A DNA stretch of 14,968 nt from the NCBI GenBank assembly GCA_963975495.1, contig CAXBID010000072.1, forward strand, positions 1 through 14,968. Direction: 5' to 3'. Origin of the DNA: CAXBID01 sp963975495 (GTDB lineage Bacteria > Bacteroidota > Bacteroidia > Flavobacteriales > Flavobacteriaceae). Below the pieces are notes generated by a model. It was not told the origin of the DNA. It saw nothing but the letters and a program-made list of their open reading frames with translations, and did no database searches. Position 1 is the stretch's first letter, and each line of letters begins with the position of its first letter. A program made the position numbers and the translations under genes. Positions 12,454 to 14,968 of the stretch are shown here, one piece after another.

Positions 12454-14862
12454 ATGAAGTTTTTTTTTATTGTTTTTTTCTTTTTTACAGTCATATCTAT
12501 ACAAGCTCAAAATATTAAGGTTCTTAATAAAATTACAAATGAGCCTATTTTTGGAGTAGCTATTTATAATATAGATAAATCTAAGAGTGAAGTTACCAAC
12601 TTTATTGGTGAAGCTAATTTGGATAAGTTTTTAGATGATGAAACTATATATCTAAAGCATTTGTCTCACATTTTAAAGAAAGTAACCAAATCTGAACTAG
12701 GGAGTTTAAACAGAATTTATTTAGAATCAAATACTGAAGGCTTACAAGAAATAGTAATTTCAGCTTCTAAGTTCGAGCAAAACAAAAAGGATATTCCACA
12801 AAAAATTGTAAGTATAAATGCTGAAAGTATCCAGTTTACAAATCCTCAAACTAGTGCTGATTTATTGGAAACTTCAGGGAATGTTTATATTCAGAAAAGT
12901 CAATTAGGTGGCGGAAGCCCAATTATTAGAGGGTTTTCAACTAACAGACTATTAATTACAATAGATGGTGTAAGAATGAATAACGCCATTTTTAGAGGTG
13001 GTAACTTGCAAAATGTCATCGCTATTGATCCTTTTTCAATTCAAAATACTGAAGTCACCTTAGGTTCGGGTTCTGTTATTTATGGTAGTGATGCTATTGG
13101 TGGCGTCATGAGTTTTTATACGCAAAAACCAAAGCTATCCTATACGGATTCTGTACTGGTTAAAGCAAATGTTGTTGGACGATATGCTACAGCAAGTGAT
13201 GAAAAAACAGGACACTTCGATTTAAATTTAGGCTATAAAAACTGGGCTTTTGTTACCAATGCCAGTTACACCAGCTTTGGAGATTTAAAAATGGGAAAAC
13301 ATGGTCCTGATGAGTATTTGCGACCCGAATTTGTTTTAGCAACCCCAACGGGTGACGTGATTGTAGAAAATAACGACCCTTTAGTTCAAAAACAAACGGG
13401 GTATAATCAGCTCAACTTAATGCAAAAGGTGCGTTATGAGCCTTTAGAAAATTTAAGTTTCGATTTGGGGTTGTTTTATACAACAACTACAGATATCCCA
13501 AGGTATGATAGATTGATTAGATATAGAGGAAACACATTACGCTCCGCAGAATGGGATTACGGGCCACAACGTTGGTTTATGTCTAATTTACAGGTTACAA
13601 AATTAAGTAGTAACTCTAACTTGTACGATAAGGTAAAAGCAACCTTAGCCTATCAAAACTTTCAAGAAAGCAGAATGGATCGCGATTTTCAATCGGATAT
13701 TAGAAACATACGAGCGGAAGCTGTTGATGCGTATTCCTTTAATTTAGATTTGGAAAAAAGCTTAAATACTAAAACCCAATTTTTTTATGGATTGGAATAC
13801 GTTTACAACAAAGTCATGTCTGCTGGTGATGAAGAAAATATTGAAACAGGCATTATAATCCCAACAGTTTCAAGATATCCTAATGGAGCAAGTTGGCAAT
13901 CGGCAGCAGTATATTCAAGTATAAAATATAAACCAAATACTAAGTTTGTATTTCAGTCGGGTTTGCGTTTTAATCATGTGGTTTCAAAGGCAGATTTCAC
14001 AGAAAATAACGCCTATTTGAATTTACCTTTTGAGTCCTCAAAGAATGAAGCAAGTGCGCTGACTGGAACCGCAGGAATACGTTGGTCACCAAATAGAATT
14101 ATGCAATGGAAATTAAACGCATCATCGGCTTTTAGAGCGCCAAATATTGATGATATTGGTAAAGTATTTGATTCCGAACCAGGCTCTGTGGTGGTGCCAA
14201 ATGAAACTTTAAGACCAGAATATGCTTATGGTGGCGAAGTAGGGTTGAAATTGAATTTTAATGAGAAGGTTATTTTAGATATGAGCACCTATTATACCTA
14301 TTTAGATAATGCTTTGGTGCGACGGGATTATAATTTAAATGGTGAAACAGAAATTTTGTATGATGGCGAATTAAGTAACGTACAAGCGATACAAAATGCT
14401 TCAAAAGCATGGATTTATGGTTTTGAAGTGGGTTTAAAATGGGCTATTTCAAATCAATTAAAATTAACGTCTCAATACAGTATTATTGGTGGTACTGAGG
14501 AAGATGAAGGTGTTGAAGTCCCAATCAGGCATGTAGCGCCTTATTTTGGAAACTCACATTTAATTTGGACAGATAAAAATTTAAAGTTTGATTTGTTTGC
14601 GGTTTATAATAATGAATTATCCTTTAATCAATTAGCACCCTCCGAAATTGAAAAAGATTATATCTATGCTTTGGATGCCAATGGGAATCCGTATGCACCA
14701 TCTTGGTACACTGTTAATTTTAGAACACAATATCAAATAAATAAAACCACGACACTTACGGCGAGTTTAGAAAATATAAGCAACCAGCGTTATAAAACCT
14801 ATTCTTCTGGAATAGCGGCTGCAGGACGGAATTTTATTTTAGCATTAAAATATAGTTTGTAG
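12454..14862 (+). CDS. TonB-dependent outer-membrane receptor (heme/siderophore-like)
   Basis: This 802-residue protein is an outer-membrane gated channel powered by TonB. It has a very Phe-rich signal peptide (cleaved near IQAQ-N, 16-20) and a degenerate carboxypeptidase-regulatory-like N-terminal domain (about 20-92). A TonB-box-like segment LQEIVISASKFEQ (97-109) follows. The plug (about 112-222) contains GGGSPIIRGFSTNRLLITIDG and DAIGGVMSF, and a 22-strand-type barrel fills the rest. FRAPN at 560-564 followed by PNETLRPE (582-589) recalls the FRAP and NPNL boxes of hemoglobin/heme receptors, but the second is altered, so the ligand is uncertain. No SusD partner is present, which argues against a glycan importer. 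A T9 run covers codons 3-5 of the leader. The final residue is Leu, where barrels usually end in Phe or Trp. Confidence 0.88.
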   Translation: MKFFFIVFFFFTVISIQAQNIKVLNKITNEPIFGVAIYNIDKSKSEVTNFIGEANLDKFLDDETIYLKHLSHILKKVTKSELGSLNRIYLESNTEGLQEIVISASKFEQNKKDIPQKIVSINAESIQFTNPQTSADLLETSGNVYIQKSQLGGGSPIIRGFSTNRLLITIDGVRMNNAIFRGGNLQNVIAIDPFSIQNTEVTLGSGSVIYGSDAIGGVMSFYTQKPKLSYTDSVLVKANVVGRYATASDEKTGHFDLNLGYKNWAFVTNASYTSFGDLKMGKHGPDEYLRPEFVLATPTGDVIVENNDPLVQKQTGYNQLNLMQKVRYEPLENLSFDLGLFYTTTTDIPRYDRLIRYRGNTLRSAEWDYGPQRWFMSNLQVTKLSSNSNLYDKVKATLAYQNFQESRMDRDFQSDIRNIRAEAVDAYSFNLDLEKSLNTKTQFFYGLEYVYNKVMSAGDEENIETGIIIPTVSRYPNGASWQSAAVYSSIKYKPNTKFVFQSGLRFNHVVSKADFTENNAYLNLPFESSKNEASALTGTAGIRWSPNRIMQWKLNASSAFRAPNIDDIGKVFDSEPGSVVVPNETLRPEYAYGGEVGLKLNFNEKVILDMSTYYTYLDNALVRRDYNLNGETEILYDGELSNVQAIQNASKAWIYGFEVGLKWAISNQLKLTSQYSIIGGTEEDEGVEVPIRHVAPYFGNSHLIWTDKNLKFDLFAVYNNELSFNQLAPSEIEKDYIYALDANGNPYAPSWYTVNFRTQYQINKTTTLTASLENISNQRYKTYSSGIAAAGRNFILALKYSL

Positions 14863-14968
14863 TGTCATTCCGAGTTACTAAACTAAAATAGCTTTATAAA
14901 TAAAATAAGTCTTAAATTAGGGCTTGCTGATTTTCTAAAAAAATAGACATAACCAATTATCAATCAAT
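14863..14968. other. Non-coding right edge with a truncated repeat start
   Basis: After the receptor stop I see no gene, promoter or terminator with confidence. TGTCATTCCGAG at 14862-14873 looks like the beginning of the TCATTCC family of flavobacterial intergenic repeats, but no matching right arm follows before the window ends. Confidence 0.35.

Overview
The window looks like chromosomal DNA of a marine-type member of the Flavobacteriaceae (Bacteroidota). The base composition is strongly AT-rich and most intergenic regions are short. Several genes carry the Bacteroidota -7 promoter box TAnnTTTG. The proteins also fit: a type IX secretion (T9SS) PorZ-like protein with a C-terminal sorting domain, a TonB-dependent receptor, short-leader lipoproteins and a THC0290_0291-type envelope protein. 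No rRNA, tRNA, CRISPR array, phage gene or intact transposase gene was seen.

Left part (1-3960): this is a carbohydrate-utilisation fragment. The 3' end of a probable six-hairpin glycoside hydrolase is followed by a GH13 alpha-glucosidase with a lipoprotein-like leader. A convergent AraC-family regulator comes next. Beyond it lies about 320 bp without a gene, which holds a 233-bp segment bounded by 12-bp inverted repeats and containing three hairpins. A short decayed remnant resembling the C-terminus of a sulfatase follows. This is the most accessory-looking part of the window and the most likely to have been rearranged.

Middle part (3870-7724): several small, separately transcribed genes. 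They are an ArsC/Spx-like thioredoxin-fold protein, a DinB-superfamily protein, a DUF4163/DUF3298-type lipoprotein whose 3' end overlaps dinB-like tail to tail, a Cys/Met-metabolism PLP enzyme, and a THC0290_0291-family outer-membrane-type protein. Degenerate hairpin repeats of the TCATTCC...GGAATC type are scattered between them.

Right part (7725-14968): NADP-type glutamate dehydrogenase (gdhA) is divergent from the THC0290_0291 gene and ends at a clear intrinsic terminator. A tightly packed three-gene operon follows: porZ-like (T9SS surface attachment), recO (recombination repair) and a heme/siderophore-like TonB-dependent receptor. PorZ and RecO overlap as TAATG and RecO and the receptor are 3 bp apart. 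One promoter with both -33 and -7 elements precedes porZ.

Most of the window is ordinary core genome. I found no convincing undescribed multi-gene system. The best leads are the inverted-repeat element beside the sulfatase remnant, and three long homopolymer runs inside genes: A10 in araC, G8 in gdhA and T9 in the receptor leader.
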